From NCBI RefSeq assembly GCF_021513235.1, contig NZ_CP090976.1:372001-436000 (forward strand): a DNA stretch of 64,000 bases, written 5' to 3'. Of the stretch, positions 34,914 to 45,265 are shown one piece after another. The notes under the pieces are model-generated. The model was not told where the DNA came from. It was given only the letters and a program-made list of their open reading frames with translations, and ran no database searches. Source of the DNA: Kaistella sp. 97-N-M2. Lineage in GTDB: Bacteria > Bacteroidota > Bacteroidia > Flavobacteriales > Weeksellaceae. The translations under genes and the position numbers were made by a program. Position 1 is the stretch's first letter; every line of letters starts with the position of its first letter.

Positions 34914-35558
34914 ATGTCGGAACACTTTGAACTTCTGGATGTTTACAAAGCCTTCGTTTCCTTACTCGCCGGCTTAATACTTGGGTTTGAAAGAGAAATG
35001 AAAGATAAATCGGCGGGCTTAAAAACCATTACCGTCATCACTTTGGGTTCCACTTTATTTTCAATTCTGTCTTATAAACTGGCGGGGACCGGCGATCCTA
35101 CCAGAATTGCGTCGTACATTGTAAGTGGCATCGGTTTTTTAGGCGCCGGCGTTATTTTTAAAGTCGGTTTTAATGTTCACGGACTCACTACGGCGGGAAT
35201 TATTTGGATTGCAGCGGCGATCGGAATGTCGATCGGGTTTGGAGAAATTTACATCGCATTTACTTTTCTGGCTTCTGCCCTGATTATTATTTATTCCGCA
35301 AGATATTTAACGAAATATTTTTTACCTCAGTTTCATAATAAGCTTCTGAAATTCAACCTGTCGAAGGAGGATTTTTTTAAGAAGAAACTCATTATCGAAG
35401 ATCTTAAAGAGTTCTCGAAAGATGTTACAGAAGTTTCGTTAGAGAAGATTGGCAATTATTTCGTGGTAAGTTTAGATATTCATATCAGTACGAAAGAAAT
35501 GGAAAAATTAGAAAACTATCTTATCAACCATCAGGAAGTTGAATCTTTCAGTTATTAA
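34914..35558 (+). CDS. MgtC/SapB family membrane protein
   Basis: The 214-residue protein has four to five helices in its first 125 residues with the MgtC signature LLAGLILGFEREMKDKSAGLKT and GFLGAGVIFK. The last 90 residues form a soluble ACT-like C-terminal domain. MgtC proteins affect magnesium homeostasis and ATP synthase activity in other bacteria; here that is only inferred. It lies 23 bp after the DUF3109 gene. Confidence 0.9.
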   Translation: MSEHFELLDVYKAFVSLLAGLILGFEREMKDKSAGLKTITVITLGSTLFSILSYKLAGTGDPTRIASYIVSGIGFLGAGVIFKVGFNVHGLTTAGIIWIAAAIGMSIGFGEIYIAFTFLASALIIIYSARYLTKYFLPQFHNKLLKFNLSKEDFFKKKLIIEDLKEFSKDVTEVSLEKIGNYFVVSLDIHISTKEMEKLENYLINHQEVESFSY

Positions 35559-35577
35559 AATAAACTTTTAAACATAA

Positions 35578-35608
35578 AAAAATCCGACCCATTGCTGAGT
35601 CGGATTTT
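35578..35608. terminator. Bidirectional terminator between MgtC-like gene and tig
   Basis: AAAATCCGAC and GTCGGATTTT form a 10-bp stem around loop CCATTGCTGA; A-run on the left, T-run on the right. It lies between convergent genes. Confidence 0.85.
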
Positions 35609-35624
35609 CGATATGTAAAGAAAA

Positions 35625-36959
35625 TTACTTTTTCATTTCTTCCAAAAATTCATCGTGAGAGATTTTGGTTTCTTTTTTAGAAGCTTTTTCCAAGATAACG
35701 TCTTTCAGTTTTGCCATTCCTACTTCAGCGGAGATCTGACGAACCTGCTCCTGATCTTTCAACATTTCCACGGCGTATTTCTGAATTTCTTCGTCGGCCA
35801 AATGATGAATTCCGTACATCGCCAACTGATTTCTCACCAGTTGTTCTGCCTGCGCAAGAACGTCGGTATATTCCAGTTTGATGTCGTTGTCGTTCATCAG
35901 TTTACCTTCTAAAATCTGGTATTTCAACTGATTTTTTTCGGCTTCTAAGATTTCTTTAGCCTGATTTTCGTCGTTGATGTTTTCGTTGCTGTGCATTAAC
36001 CATTTTACGAGGAAGGTTTCCGGAAGTTTTACCTCCTCTTTTTCATTAACCTGCTCCAAAACTTTATTCACGAAGTGAACATCGGCGTTCTGCTGAAAAT
36101 ACTCATCCAGTTCCGTTTTCACCTTTTCTTTCAGTTCGTCTTCAGATTTTATATTTCCTTCACCATAAACTTTATCGAATAATTCCTGATTCAGTTCCGC
36201 TAAGTTTAGACCAAAAAAATCTTTCACTTTCACTTCGATCTGATCGTGGTGCAGGTGCGCTAATTCCTCTTTGTTGAAACTTAATTCTTTCGCCAATTCT
36301 TCGTTCGCTTCTAAATCTGCTTTTGAAACTTTAACCGATTCGTCCATTTTCAAAGCTTTAACCAGGTTAAAAGCTTCTTTTTTGGTCGCATCAATCGTGA
36401 TGTTTTTTGGCGGATGCTGATGCTCTCCTTCTGCGCCTTCTTCAACAACCTGGCTGATCTCCAAAGCGATGTTTGAATCGTCTACAATTTCATCCTGTGG
36501 AACCTGCTCGGCGAAACGTTTCTGCATATTTTCGATCGACTGCCCGATTTCTTTTTCTGAAGCTTCCACTTTATAGTGGGGCGCTTCATATTTAGAAAGA
36601 TCTATTTTGAAATCTGGTTCGTAACCTACTTCGAAAGCGACAGAAAGCTGCTCTGCATTGTGGTTTAATTCTTCCACAGGTTGCGGAACGGGCTGCCCCA
36701 CCAATCTTAATTTGTTGTCGTTAACATAATTGTTCAACGCTTCAGAAACCTGTTTGTTGATTTCTTCGAAAGCAATTCCTGCTTCGTACTGTTTTCTCAC
36801 CATGCTCAAGGGCACTTTCCCTTTTCTGAATCCGGGAACCTGCGCATTTTTCGCGTAGTTGATCAACTGTTTTTCAACTTTTTCTTTGTAATCTGATTTA
36901 TCTAATGTAACGGTAAGCAATGCACTTACGTCGTCATGATTTGTAGCGGTAACGTTCAT
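35625..36959 (-). CDS. tig: Trigger factor
   Basis: The 444-residue protein starts MNVTATNHDDVSALLTVTL and holds the ribosome-binding signature GFRKGKVP at about residues 43-50. A degenerate middle (PPIase) region and a long helical, acidic C-terminal chaperone domain follow. It binds the ribosome exit tunnel and holds nascent chains. The sequence between residues 140 and 260 has little of the FKBP core, as is common in Bacteroidetes. The ATG at 36959 is preferred over an upstream frame start at 36986; a TATTTTTG box lies at 36984-36991. Confidence 0.92.
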   Translation of the reverse strand: MNVTATNHDDVSALLTVTLDKSDYKEKVEKQLINYAKNAQVPGFRKGKVPLSMVRKQYEAGIAFEEINKQVSEALNNYVNDNKLRLVGQPVPQPVEELNHNAEQLSVAFEVGYEPDFKIDLSKYEAPHYKVEASEKEIGQSIENMQKRFAEQVPQDEIVDDSNIALEISQVVEEGAEGEHQHPPKNITIDATKKEAFNLVKALKMDESVKVSKADLEANEELAKELSFNKEELAHLHHDQIEVKVKDFFGLNLAELNQELFDKVYGEGNIKSEDELKEKVKTELDEYFQQNADVHFVNKVLEQVNEKEEVKLPETFLVKWLMHSNENINDENQAKEILEAEKNQLKYQILEGKLMNDNDIKLEYTDVLAQAEQLVRNQLAMYGIHHLADEEIQKYAVEMLKDQEQVRQISAEVGMAKLKDVILEKASKKETKISHDEFLEEMKK

Positions 36960-36983
36960 TATTATTAATTGAAATTTAGGTTG

Positions 36984-36991
36984 CAAAAATA
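36984..36991 (-). promoter_or_regulatory. -7 box (TATTTTTG) for tig
   Basis: TAnnTTTG match 24 nt upstream of the ATG at 36959; the -33 position reads TTTT, close to TTTG. Confidence 0.5.
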
Positions 36992-37087
36992 GGGATTTTC
37001 GTCGGATTTAAAAAATTAAATAAATCACAAAAAATCATAAAAAACCTGCTTCTTGTGAAAGCAGGCATTATTTAACAGTTAAAATTA

Positions 37088-37654
37088 TTAATTGGAGAGA
37101 CTGAAAGTTGCTTCTGCATCGGTTTCGCCACCCGTTACACTACCCCACACAGTTCCGTTTTGACTTTCGCTGGCACTTGCCGGTTCATGAATCAGGGTTA
37201 ACTGCAATAAAGGCGAAGGTGTACTTGCAGCTTTCACCACGTCCCATTGTGTGATTAATCCTACTTTTCCGTTAACTCCCGTAGATTCGCTCGTGTCTAA
37301 TCTTGTTAAGGTAATTTCCGATCTGGGGAAATCAAAAATCAGGAAATGCTCGTCTTTTGCATCTTTGATTTCCTGCGTTACCTCTTCGGATCCATTTAAA
37401 AATACGGTTCTCACTTCGTAGGAAACCCCATCTGTCAGCTGAATGTTAGGCAGACTTCCCGCACCGATGCTATAGTTATAAGAGATAGTTTCCTGCGTGC
37501 TGAGGTTTTTCACGTTTAAGACGATATTGGTGAGTTCTTCCTGCGGAATATCATCTTCTGCCGCGTCGTCCCTTTGGCAGGAAAACACGGTGAATGATAA
37601 AATAAATAAAGCGATTAAAGTAAAAATTCGGTTGGTTTTGAATATATTTTTCAT
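37088..37654 (-). CDS. Hypothetical lipoprotein downstream of a TonB receptor
   Basis: The 188-residue product has a lipoprotein signal ending in FSC at residues 24-26, then an acidic linker (QRDDAAEDDIPQEE) and a beta-rich domain of about 140 residues. I do not recognise a named family. It follows the TonB receptor gene by 60 bp on the same strand, and that pairing is common for surface-exposed ligand-binding lipoproteins in Bacteroidetes. It may capture the receptor's substrate; inference only. Confidence 0.75.
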   Translation of the reverse strand: MKNIFKTNRIFTLIALFILSFTVFSCQRDDAAEDDIPQEELTNIVLNVKNLSTQETISYNYSIGAGSLPNIQLTDGVSYEVRTVFLNGSEEVTQEIKDAKDEHFLIFDFPRSEITLTRLDTSESTGVNGKVGLITQWDVVKAASTPSPLLQLTLIHEPASASESQNGTVWGSVTGGETDAEATFSLSN

Positions 37655-37714
37655 GTTGTTTGAATTAAAAATTGTTGAAATTTGTTTTGATAAAATAGTG
37701 TTGAAAGATTCGAA

Positions 37715-40096
37715 CTAAAAACGGTATCTGAAATTTAAAATGAAATTACGCCCGGTTTCTGCGGCGAAATACCGCATTCTGTTCAAATAATCGCGGTACG
37801 TAACATCGAAGGCATTGTTGATAACGAGTCCCGCCGAAAAATTCTTAGCTACATCGATCCCGGCCTGCAGATTCCAGAGCGAATATCCTTTTGGCGGCGT
37901 GCTGAAATCCACGGTTTTTACAACTTCTTCGCCGTTTTCAAAAAAAGTAACTTCACTGTTGTGGACGGGGAAACGGTTTTGTTTCAAAAAAGTCTGGTTT
38001 TCTGCCGTCAGGTAAAAATTCTTCCATTTTGAATTAAATTGTAAGGCATTCGAAAAATTCGGCGGCATCATCAGAATTAGCGGTTCGTCGTTCGTTTTGT
38101 CCTGTCCGTATACATAACTTCCGCGACCTTTGTAGGAAAACCGATCGGTTAATTTAAAATCGATGTCCAGATCAGCTCCAAACAAAGTTGCGTCGATTTG
38201 TTGGTAAGTCCAAACCGGAAAAACGCCGCGAATTGTGTTCTGTACGCCCGTTGGAATTTCATTGATGAAATTTCTGTTAAGGGAATAATACGGGTTTAAG
38301 GAAATCTGCAATCCCTTCAAAACATTTGCTTTCGCCTCGGCAATCAGATTAAACTGGTGACTTGTCTCGTTTAGCAAATTTAAATCACCAATTTCGATTA
38401 CGGCAGCAGAATGGTGCAACCCGTCTGAAAAAAGTTCCGCGATATTTGGCGTTCGCGATGCTTTTGCATAATTAAACTTCAAATTAAAATTTCCCGAAGG
38501 ATGATATTCCAATCCCGCGTTCAGAGAAAGATTTTGGTAATCGAGTTTCGGGCGGGTTAAAATTCGGTTCGCGTTCGTCCGTACATAAAACTGCGGATAT
38601 AGGTCAGCGTAGGTTTTTTCCCAATCGTTTTTATCATACCATTTTGTTACATCATAAAAGCGATAATCGAATCTTGCTCCGGCTTCTGCATTAAGTTTTG
38701 GTAACAGTTTATATTTAAAAACAGAAAAAATCCCGGCAGAATACTGATCATAATTCGGGATCAAACGGCGCGCTTTCGTGGCCGGATCGGAATAGTTGTT
38801 CTGAAAAGAAGCGTCAATCCCGGTCTCCAGACTGAATTTTTCGCGTTCCAACAAATTACTGATGTTAAGTTGATGCGTCATCAACGCCAGGTCTAAAGAC
38901 GGAATTTGCTTTAAATCTCCCCTTCTCACGTCGTATTCCTGGCGGTGATTGTACTGAAAGCTGTACGTTGCGGAAACTTTCCCAAAGTTTTCAAACCTTT
39001 TAAAAGCCGAAAGTTTTGCGATTTGGTGTTCGATAACCTGCTTCGGATTATCGACGTCGTACGAAAACGCGCCTAAATAAGCCGGAACTTGCGAATTAAT
39101 CGCGTTATAAAAATCCGAGGAATTGCCCACATGAGATCCCCGGAAGATCCCGATATTTTGATTCGTCAGATAGTAATCGAAAGAAAGGCCTTTTTCAAAC
39201 GTGTTGTTCTGAACCGTAAAATTAAAGGAGGAAAAGTCCATTCCGGTGTTTTCCAGATTGTAGTCGGGCGTTTTTTGATCGCCCAGTTTTTTCACACTTC
39301 CGCCGGATTTTAAGGCCCATCCACTTTTCCACGTTTTCGTGAGAGCCACGTCAACGCCTAAACCTTTGCCATTGGAAATTCCGGAGAGATTTACCGAACC
39401 TCGCAGAGTGTCTTTTGCACGAAAAATCTCGGGTTCCAGAACCACTACGCCACCTACGGCGTCACTTCCGTATTTCAGCGCGGATGCTCCTTTGATGACA
39501 TCAATGTGGGAAAAATTATTAACATCCACATTCGGCGCGTGTTCTACACCCCATTCCTGCTCCGCCAACTTCACCCCGTTGTTAATAATTGCGATGCGAC
39601 TCCCATATAAACCATGAATGATGGGTTTGGAGATGTTATTCCCCGTTTTTAAGGTGGAAACTCCGGAAATTTTAGATAGAAGATTGCCGAGATTTTCGGT
39701 GGAATTTCGGTCGATCTCCGTTTGGTCTAAGGTTTTCACCACCATGGAGCCCGAATTTTTATGATTTCCATGAAGGGTGATGGTTTCAATATCCTGAACA
39801 TGATGCTCCAATTGAAAAGTCAACTCTAAATCCTTATCGACGACCAATTTTTTGGTTACCGGACTGCAGTCGGTATGGGAAACCTGCACGGTATATATTC
39901 CCTTTGGAACCTTACTAAGATAAAAAACACCGTTTTCATTGGAGTGTGCCATCGAATTTCCGACGGTTATTGTAGCGTTTTGCAGTGGCGTATGATCGTG
40001 ATTATCGAGGATCTTGCCCGTAATTTTGTAGGTATTTTGTGCATTGATGAATGTAATTCCCAGAAGGAAAAACACGACATTTAAGATAAATTTCAT
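37715..40096 (-). CDS. TonB-dependent outer-membrane receptor, ZnuD-like
   Basis: The 793-residue protein has a signal peptide (to about 20, FINAQ), a carboxypeptidase-D-like regulatory domain (about 22-105), a plug with VVKTLDQTEIDRNSTENLGNLLSKISGVS, and a barrel ending in FRYRF. The stretch AELFSDGLHHSAAVIEIGDLNL resembles the corresponding loop of zinc receptors such as ZnuD, and His-rich pairs (NHDH, EHHVQ, HGNHK) lie near the N-terminus. A small His/Cys-rich protein is encoded upstream and a lipoprotein downstream. Metal, probably zinc or copper, is the likely substrate. The ATG at 40096 begins the signal peptide. Confidence 0.85.
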   Translation of the reverse strand: MKFILNVVFFLLGITFINAQNTYKITGKILDNHDHTPLQNATITVGNSMAHSNENGVFYLSKVPKGIYTVQVSHTDCSPVTKKLVVDKDLELTFQLEHHVQDIETITLHGNHKNSGSMVVKTLDQTEIDRNSTENLGNLLSKISGVSTLKTGNNISKPIIHGLYGSRIAIINNGVKLAEQEWGVEHAPNVDVNNFSHIDVIKGASALKYGSDAVGGVVVLEPEIFRAKDTLRGSVNLSGISNGKGLGVDVALTKTWKSGWALKSGGSVKKLGDQKTPDYNLENTGMDFSSFNFTVQNNTFEKGLSFDYYLTNQNIGIFRGSHVGNSSDFYNAINSQVPAYLGAFSYDVDNPKQVIEHQIAKLSAFKRFENFGKVSATYSFQYNHRQEYDVRRGDLKQIPSLDLALMTHQLNISNLLEREKFSLETGIDASFQNNYSDPATKARRLIPNYDQYSAGIFSVFKYKLLPKLNAEAGARFDYRFYDVTKWYDKNDWEKTYADLYPQFYVRTNANRILTRPKLDYQNLSLNAGLEYHPSGNFNLKFNYAKASRTPNIAELFSDGLHHSAAVIEIGDLNLLNETSHQFNLIAEAKANVLKGLQISLNPYYSLNRNFINEIPTGVQNTIRGVFPVWTYQQIDATLFGADLDIDFKLTDRFSYKGRGSYVYGQDKTNDEPLILMMPPNFSNALQFNSKWKNFYLTAENQTFLKQNRFPVHNSEVTFFENGEEVVKTVDFSTPPKGYSLWNLQAGIDVAKNFSAGLVINNAFDVTYRDYLNRMRYFAAETGRNFILNFRYRF

Positions 40097-40185
40097 TGTA
40101 AATTTAATTTCGTTTAAATAGCGATACAGAAACACAAAGAATTAAATGAACTCTTTGTTGGTTTCTTTAAGAAGAAAAAATGCTT

Positions 40186-40542
40186 TTAAATGAAATTAAC
40201 TGGCGGACCCCGGAGTTGTGTAAAGAGTTGCTCACAGGTTGCAAATCTTTGCTCGTAAGCAAAAACCTGTTTTTGAAAATCGTCAATTGCAACGAAAGAG
40301 AATTGAAAATCCTGCGGCACCAGCGAGCTGCCGGCATGCAGAATATGACACGAAAGACAGTCGGAATAATTTTCTGCACTGTGATTGGTGGAATAGGTTT
40401 TTTCGGATTTTTTAAAATGAAAATCCTTGAAAACCTCCCCGCTTCCGTGATCGTGGAAATTCTGAGAAAATAAAGCCACGAAAAGATAAACACCGGCAAA
40501 AAATGCGGCAAGAATCTTTCTGATTTTTTTTCCTAATAACAT
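40186..40542 (-). CDS. Small His/Cys-containing exported protein, candidate metal-binding
   Basis: The 118-residue protein has an N-terminal membrane segment or uncleaved signal (about 9-26), followed by FHDHGSGEVF, TNHSAE, and CLSCHILHAG. The spacing of His and CxxCH residues suggests metal binding, although CxxCH could also hold haem. It lies 89 bp upstream of the TonB receptor gene on the same strand. A TAGTTTTG box (40547-40554) ends 4 nt before its ATG. No named family is recognised. Confidence 0.7.
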   Translation of the reverse strand: MLLGKKIRKILAAFFAGVYLFVALFSQNFHDHGSGEVFKDFHFKKSEKTYSTNHSAENYSDCLSCHILHAGSSLVPQDFQFSFVAIDDFQKQVFAYEQRFATCEQLFTQLRGPPVNFI

Positions 40543-40546
40543 TTTA

Positions 40547-40554
40547 CAAAACTA
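40547..40554 (-). promoter_or_regulatory. -7 box (TAGTTTTG) abutting the metal-uptake operon start
   Basis: On the minus strand the box is followed by only TAAA and then the ATG at 40542, so the first gene's transcript would be leaderless or nearly so. Confidence 0.45.
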
Positions 40555-40609
40555 AGTCTTTTTTGCCAAATGTTACCCTACAAAGCTTTAATCTTTAAAC
40601 TTGTTTTCG

Positions 40610-40617
40610 TAAATTTG
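40610..40617 (+). promoter_or_regulatory. -7 box (TAAATTTG) for pfkA
   Basis: TAnnTTTG match 17 nt upstream of the ATG at 40635, with TTTA at 40587-40590, the expected -33 position. Confidence 0.55.
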
Positions 40618-40634
40618 TGCTGAAATTTTAATGT

Positions 40635-41621
40635 ATGAAAGAAAGCGCTGTAAAAAAAATTGCAGTTTTTACATCGGGCGGGGATGCTCCCGGGATGAAC
40701 GCAGCTCTGAGAGCCGTAGTTAGAACTGCAAATTACTATAATATAGAATGTTACGGCGTTCGCGAAGGTTACAACGGTTTAATTAACAACGATTTTACGC
40801 GCATGGGACCACGCTCTGTGAAGAACATCATCACAGAAGGCGGCACCATTCTGAAATCCGCGAGATCGGTGGAATTCAAAAATAAAGCAGGCCGCCAAAA
40901 AGCCTACGATAACTGCGTGAAACACGGCGTAGATGGTCTTGTTTGCATTGGCGGCGACGGAACCTTCCGCGGTGCAAAAGTTTTTAATGAGGAATATGGA
41001 ATTCAGGTAATTGGCGTACCCGGAACCATCGACAACGATATTTTTGGTACCGACAATACAATTGGTTACGACACGGCACTGAATACCGCCATGGAAGCCA
41101 TCGACAAAATTCGGGACACGGCAACGTCGCACAACAGAATTTTCTTTGTGGAAGTAATGGGTCGGGATGCAGGATTTATCGCGCTCAACAGTGGTTTGGC
41201 CACCGGAGCCATCGGTATTTTGATTCCGGAAAAAAAAGACAGCATCGAAGATCTTTTTATGAGATTTGAAAGAGCAGAAAAAGCCGGCAAAGCTTCCAGC
41301 ATCGTTGTTGTAGCAGAAGGCGAAAAACTCGGAACGATTTACGACATCGCAAAGGCAACACAGGCAGGTTTTCCGGATTATGATATTCGCGTTGCGGTTT
41401 TAGGACACATCCAAAGAGGTGGTTCACCCAGCTGTGCAGACCGCGTTTTGGCAAGCCGCTTAGGCTATGGCGCCGTAATTGGCTTAATGGACGGCCGAAC
41501 CAACGTAATGGCCGGAATGCAGTCGAATAAGCTCACTTTCACACCTATTGAGGAAGCCATCAAAAAACATAACGAGATGGATCAGGATTTACTGAAGATC
41601 TCAGAAATATTAGCGATTTAA
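40635..41621 (+). CDS. pfkA: ATP-dependent 6-phosphofructokinase
   Basis: The 328-residue enzyme shows TSGGDAPGMNAALRAVVR at the N-terminus, GGDGTFRGA, the catalytic PGTIDNDI block, TIGYDTALNT and the substrate-binding VEVMGRDAGFIA and GHIQRGGSPSC. It phosphorylates fructose 6-phosphate in glycolysis and is the standard short bacterial (Pfam PFK group A) length. It is followed 36 bp later by gapA, giving a two-gene glycolytic unit. Confidence 0.97.
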   Translation: MKESAVKKIAVFTSGGDAPGMNAALRAVVRTANYYNIECYGVREGYNGLINNDFTRMGPRSVKNIITEGGTILKSARSVEFKNKAGRQKAYDNCVKHGVDGLVCIGGDGTFRGAKVFNEEYGIQVIGVPGTIDNDIFGTDNTIGYDTALNTAMEAIDKIRDTATSHNRIFFVEVMGRDAGFIALNSGLATGAIGILIPEKKDSIEDLFMRFERAEKAGKASSIVVVAEGEKLGTIYDIAKATQAGFPDYDIRVAVLGHIQRGGSPSCADRVLASRLGYGAVIGLMDGRTNVMAGMQSNKLTFTPIEEAIKKHNEMDQDLLKISEILAI

Positions 41622-41636
41622 AAAGTAAAATAATAA

Positions 41637-42662
<1,026 letters not shown>

Positions 42663-42683
42663 GCAGAATTTTACTAAAAAAAT

Positions 42684-42712
42684 AACCTCTCGAATTTCGG
42701 GAGGTTTTTTTT
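42684..42712 (+). terminator. Terminator of the pfkA-gapA unit
   Basis: AACCTC and GAGGTT close a stem interrupted by one mismatch around CGAATTTCG, followed by a T-run of about eight. It may also serve the convergent helicase gene. Confidence 0.85.
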
Positions 42713-42723
42713 ATGTTTGAATT

Positions 42724-43866
42724 TTAGTAACCGTGCAGATCCACGTTGTCGGTATAAATCAGGTCCACTTTTTTGCCCATCTTTTTTTGAATGGTCCGAA
42801 AGTGCTGCAGTTCACCGTCCGTCACCAACGTAATTGCGGTTCCGGATTCGTTCGCGCGGCCCGTTCTGCCAATTCGGTGAACATAATCTAACGGCGACCG
42901 AGGCAATTCGTAGTTGATCACGAAGTTTAGAGATTCGATATGAATTCCGCGTCCGATAAGATCGGTGGCGACCAGAATCTGAGTTTCTCCCTCTTTGAAG
43001 TTTTTCAGATTCGTGCTTCGCGCACCTTGTGATTTCTGGCCGTGAATCGCCGTGGCTGGAATTTTATTTTTCTTCAGTTTTTCAACCAAATGATCTGCAA
43101 TTCTTGTGGAAGACGTAAAAATTAAAGCCTGCTTAATGTTTTGTTCTTTAATCAAAAAACGCAGGAAAGGCCCTTTGGTTTCGTCCGTAACGTGATAGGC
43201 GATCTGTTCAATTTGATCGATATTGATTTCTTGCTGCTTAATTTCCACCAAAACCGGCTCAATCGTCAAACGTTTTTTAATCTCCTCCACTTTTTCGTTC
43301 AACGTCGCGGAAAACATGGTCGTTTGTTTCATCGCAGGCATCATGGCGAAAAGTTTGTTCATCTCTTCTTCAAAACCTAACTGAAACATTTTGTCGGCTT
43401 CATCAATAACCAAATAGCGGATCTGCGAAATGCTCAAAGCTTTATGCTCGATCAGATCCAGCAATCTTCCGGGTGTTGCAACCAAAATTTCGACGCCAAA
43501 CAGGCCTTTCATTTGGGGATTAATAGAAACGCCACCATAAACCGCCATCGTTCGGATTTCTCTTTTTAAATTTTCCGTAAACGCCCGAAAAACCTCGTCG
43601 ATCTGAATCACGAGTTCCCGCGTGGGCGCCAACACCAAAACCTGGATATTACGGTCCTTTTTCACATCTTCGTTTTGAATTTTTTCCAGAATCGGCATCA
43701 CAAAACACGCGGTTTTTCCGGAGCCCGTCTGCGCAATTCCTATGAGATCTTTGCCGGATAAAATGACCGGAATGGTTTGCTCCTGAATAAGAAAAGGTTT
43801 TAGAAAACCCAGTTTCCGAACGGATTTGATAATGTTGTGTGATAAGCCAAGAGATTCAAAAGACAT
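42724..43866 (-). CDS. DEAD-box RNA helicase (RhlE-like)
   Basis: The 380-residue protein contains all main DEAD-box motifs: FLIQEQTIP (Q motif), AQTGSGKT at 45-52, PTREL, ATPGRLLD, DEAD, SAT, TSSTRIADHLVEKL, ATDLIGRGIHIE and HRIGRTGR. It ends shortly after the second RecA domain (VDLHGY) and lacks the basic C-terminal tail seen in many RhlE/DeaD proteins. Cytoplasmic RNA unwinding in ribosome assembly or mRNA decay is expected. Confidence 0.93.
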   Translation of the reverse strand: MSFESLGLSHNIIKSVRKLGFLKPFLIQEQTIPVILSGKDLIGIAQTGSGKTACFVMPILEKIQNEDVKKDRNIQVLVLAPTRELVIQIDEVFRAFTENLKREIRTMAVYGGVSINPQMKGLFGVEILVATPGRLLDLIEHKALSISQIRYLVIDEADKMFQLGFEEEMNKLFAMMPAMKQTTMFSATLNEKVEEIKKRLTIEPVLVEIKQQEINIDQIEQIAYHVTDETKGPFLRFLIKEQNIKQALIFTSSTRIADHLVEKLKKNKIPATAIHGQKSQGARSTNLKNFKEGETQILVATDLIGRGIHIESLNFVINYELPRSPLDYVHRIGRTGRANESGTAITLVTDGELQHFRTIQKKMGKKVDLIYTDNVDLHGY

Positions 43867-44004
43867 AATTTCGATATTGTTTCCGCAAAGATAATCTATT
43901 CAGAATTGCACCGTTTGCTTTTCTAAGGAGAACCTCCAATGGCTTAAAGATTGCAGTTCAGTTTTTGCATTTTTTGCGCAGAATTGATTTTAACAAAAGG
44001 CATA

Positions 44005-45210
44005 ATGAAGATAGAAGCAAAACTTCCAAACAATAACGAATTCAACAATTACTGGACACGCGGAAACGGAAAAGAACTGCTGGACTGGGCACAGATAAAA
44101 CCCAATCCGCAGATCTTTCAAAAATTTGCGCCCCTTTATCACCAGATCGACGATCTTGGCGATGCGGTTGTTAAAGAAACTTACCGGAAACTGCCTTACA
44201 AAGACGCCGGTGCGCTCATCGAAAAATACTCACAAAATCCAATCTCCGAAAGAGATGCCGCGCCGGAACATGTGCAAAAGATGTTTCTTCAGATGCAGGA
44301 AATCCCGGCGTGGTTCGACGAAGATTTGGCCAATAAAGGCGCCAGATTTTGTATGCGGACCGGCGCGAACGGTTTAATTACGCTGCGCGATTTTAGTTTG
44401 ATGGGTGGTTATGATTTCGCCTACATTAGCAAACCTTTGGTTTTAACAGGACTGTTAAAGAAAAGCCCCGTAAAAAGGCTTAAAGATACTTTGGAATTTT
44501 GGGTTCACGTGACGCGGGAAAATGCTTTGAAACCGAATTCCGAAGCCTATCAACTCATCGTTCGTACGCGTTTGATGCATTCTTATGCGCGCTTAAAAAT
44601 TAAAGAAAAAACACCGGATTGGGACTACGAGAAATGGGGCGAACCCATCAATCATTGGGATATGATCGCTACTTATACAGGATTTTCTCTCGTGTTTATG
44701 CAGGGTTTGATGAAATTAGGAATAAAAATTTCCGCCGAAGAGGAAAAGGGCGTGTTGCACCTCTGGAAATATGTTGGTTATCTGCTCGGCATTCCGGCGG
44801 AATTTTTACCGGATAACCGTCCGGAAGCTGTAGAACAGTTTTACTGGTGGACGAAAGTTCAGGTTGAGGGCGACGAAGGCTCTGCGGAACTGGCGAAAGC
44901 ACTGCTTCAGGAAAATTTAGAAAACACCATTTACAAACATCCGTTTCAGCGGAAAATGCTGCTCAATCTGCATCGAAGCATGAACTGGTTTTTGCTCGAT
45001 AAAGACATTATCGAACGTCTTCAAATCCCGAAACCTGCGGCCGTTTTTTCTTTATTTCCGAAAATCATTGTGAAAGGAAACTTGGTCTTCCAAAAAATTT
45101 ATCTTCGGAATCCGGCGCAATATCAAAAACTCGTCGAAATGGGAGACGGGCAGCAGCGCAAGGTTTTGGCAGATTACATTCAGCACACGCCCAAAGATTT
45201 TCATTATTAA
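44005..45210 (+). CDS. Oxygenase MpaB family protein (DUF2236, latex-clearing-protein-like)
   Basis: The 401-residue protein carries the DUF2236/MpaB features: IPAWFDEDLANKGARFCMR (about 95-113), GGYDFAYISKPLVLTG, VHVTRENALKPNSEAYQLIVRTRLMHSYARLKI with the region that supplies conserved His/Arg for b-type haem, and an IATYTGFSLVFMQGLM segment. Members include fungal MpaB and bacterial rubber oxygenase Lcp. There is no signal peptide. The substrate in Flavobacteriia is unknown. The ATG at 44005 is chosen because family similarity begins there; the frame opens at 43951. Confidence 0.82.
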   Translation: MKIEAKLPNNNEFNNYWTRGNGKELLDWAQIKPNPQIFQKFAPLYHQIDDLGDAVVKETYRKLPYKDAGALIEKYSQNPISERDAAPEHVQKMFLQMQEIPAWFDEDLANKGARFCMRTGANGLITLRDFSLMGGYDFAYISKPLVLTGLLKKSPVKRLKDTLEFWVHVTRENALKPNSEAYQLIVRTRLMHSYARLKIKEKTPDWDYEKWGEPINHWDMIATYTGFSLVFMQGLMKLGIKISAEEEKGVLHLWKYVGYLLGIPAEFLPDNRPEAVEQFYWWTKVQVEGDEGSAELAKALLQENLENTIYKHPFQRKMLLNLHRSMNWFLLDKDIIERLQIPKPAAVFSLFPKIIVKGNLVFQKIYLRNPAQYQKLVEMGDGQQRKVLADYIQHTPKDFHY

Positions 45211-45245
45211 AAAAAGCGCTTCACAAAAATTTGTGAAGCGCTGTA
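45211..45245 (-). terminator. Terminator of the alpha-amylase gene
   Basis: AGCGCTTCACAAA and TTTGTGAAGCGCT form a 13-bp stem (45215-45242); on the minus strand it is followed by TTTTTTAAT. It also lies directly after the convergent MpaB-type gene. Confidence 0.85.
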
Positions 45246-45265
45246 TGCATAATAATTGCTAAAAT

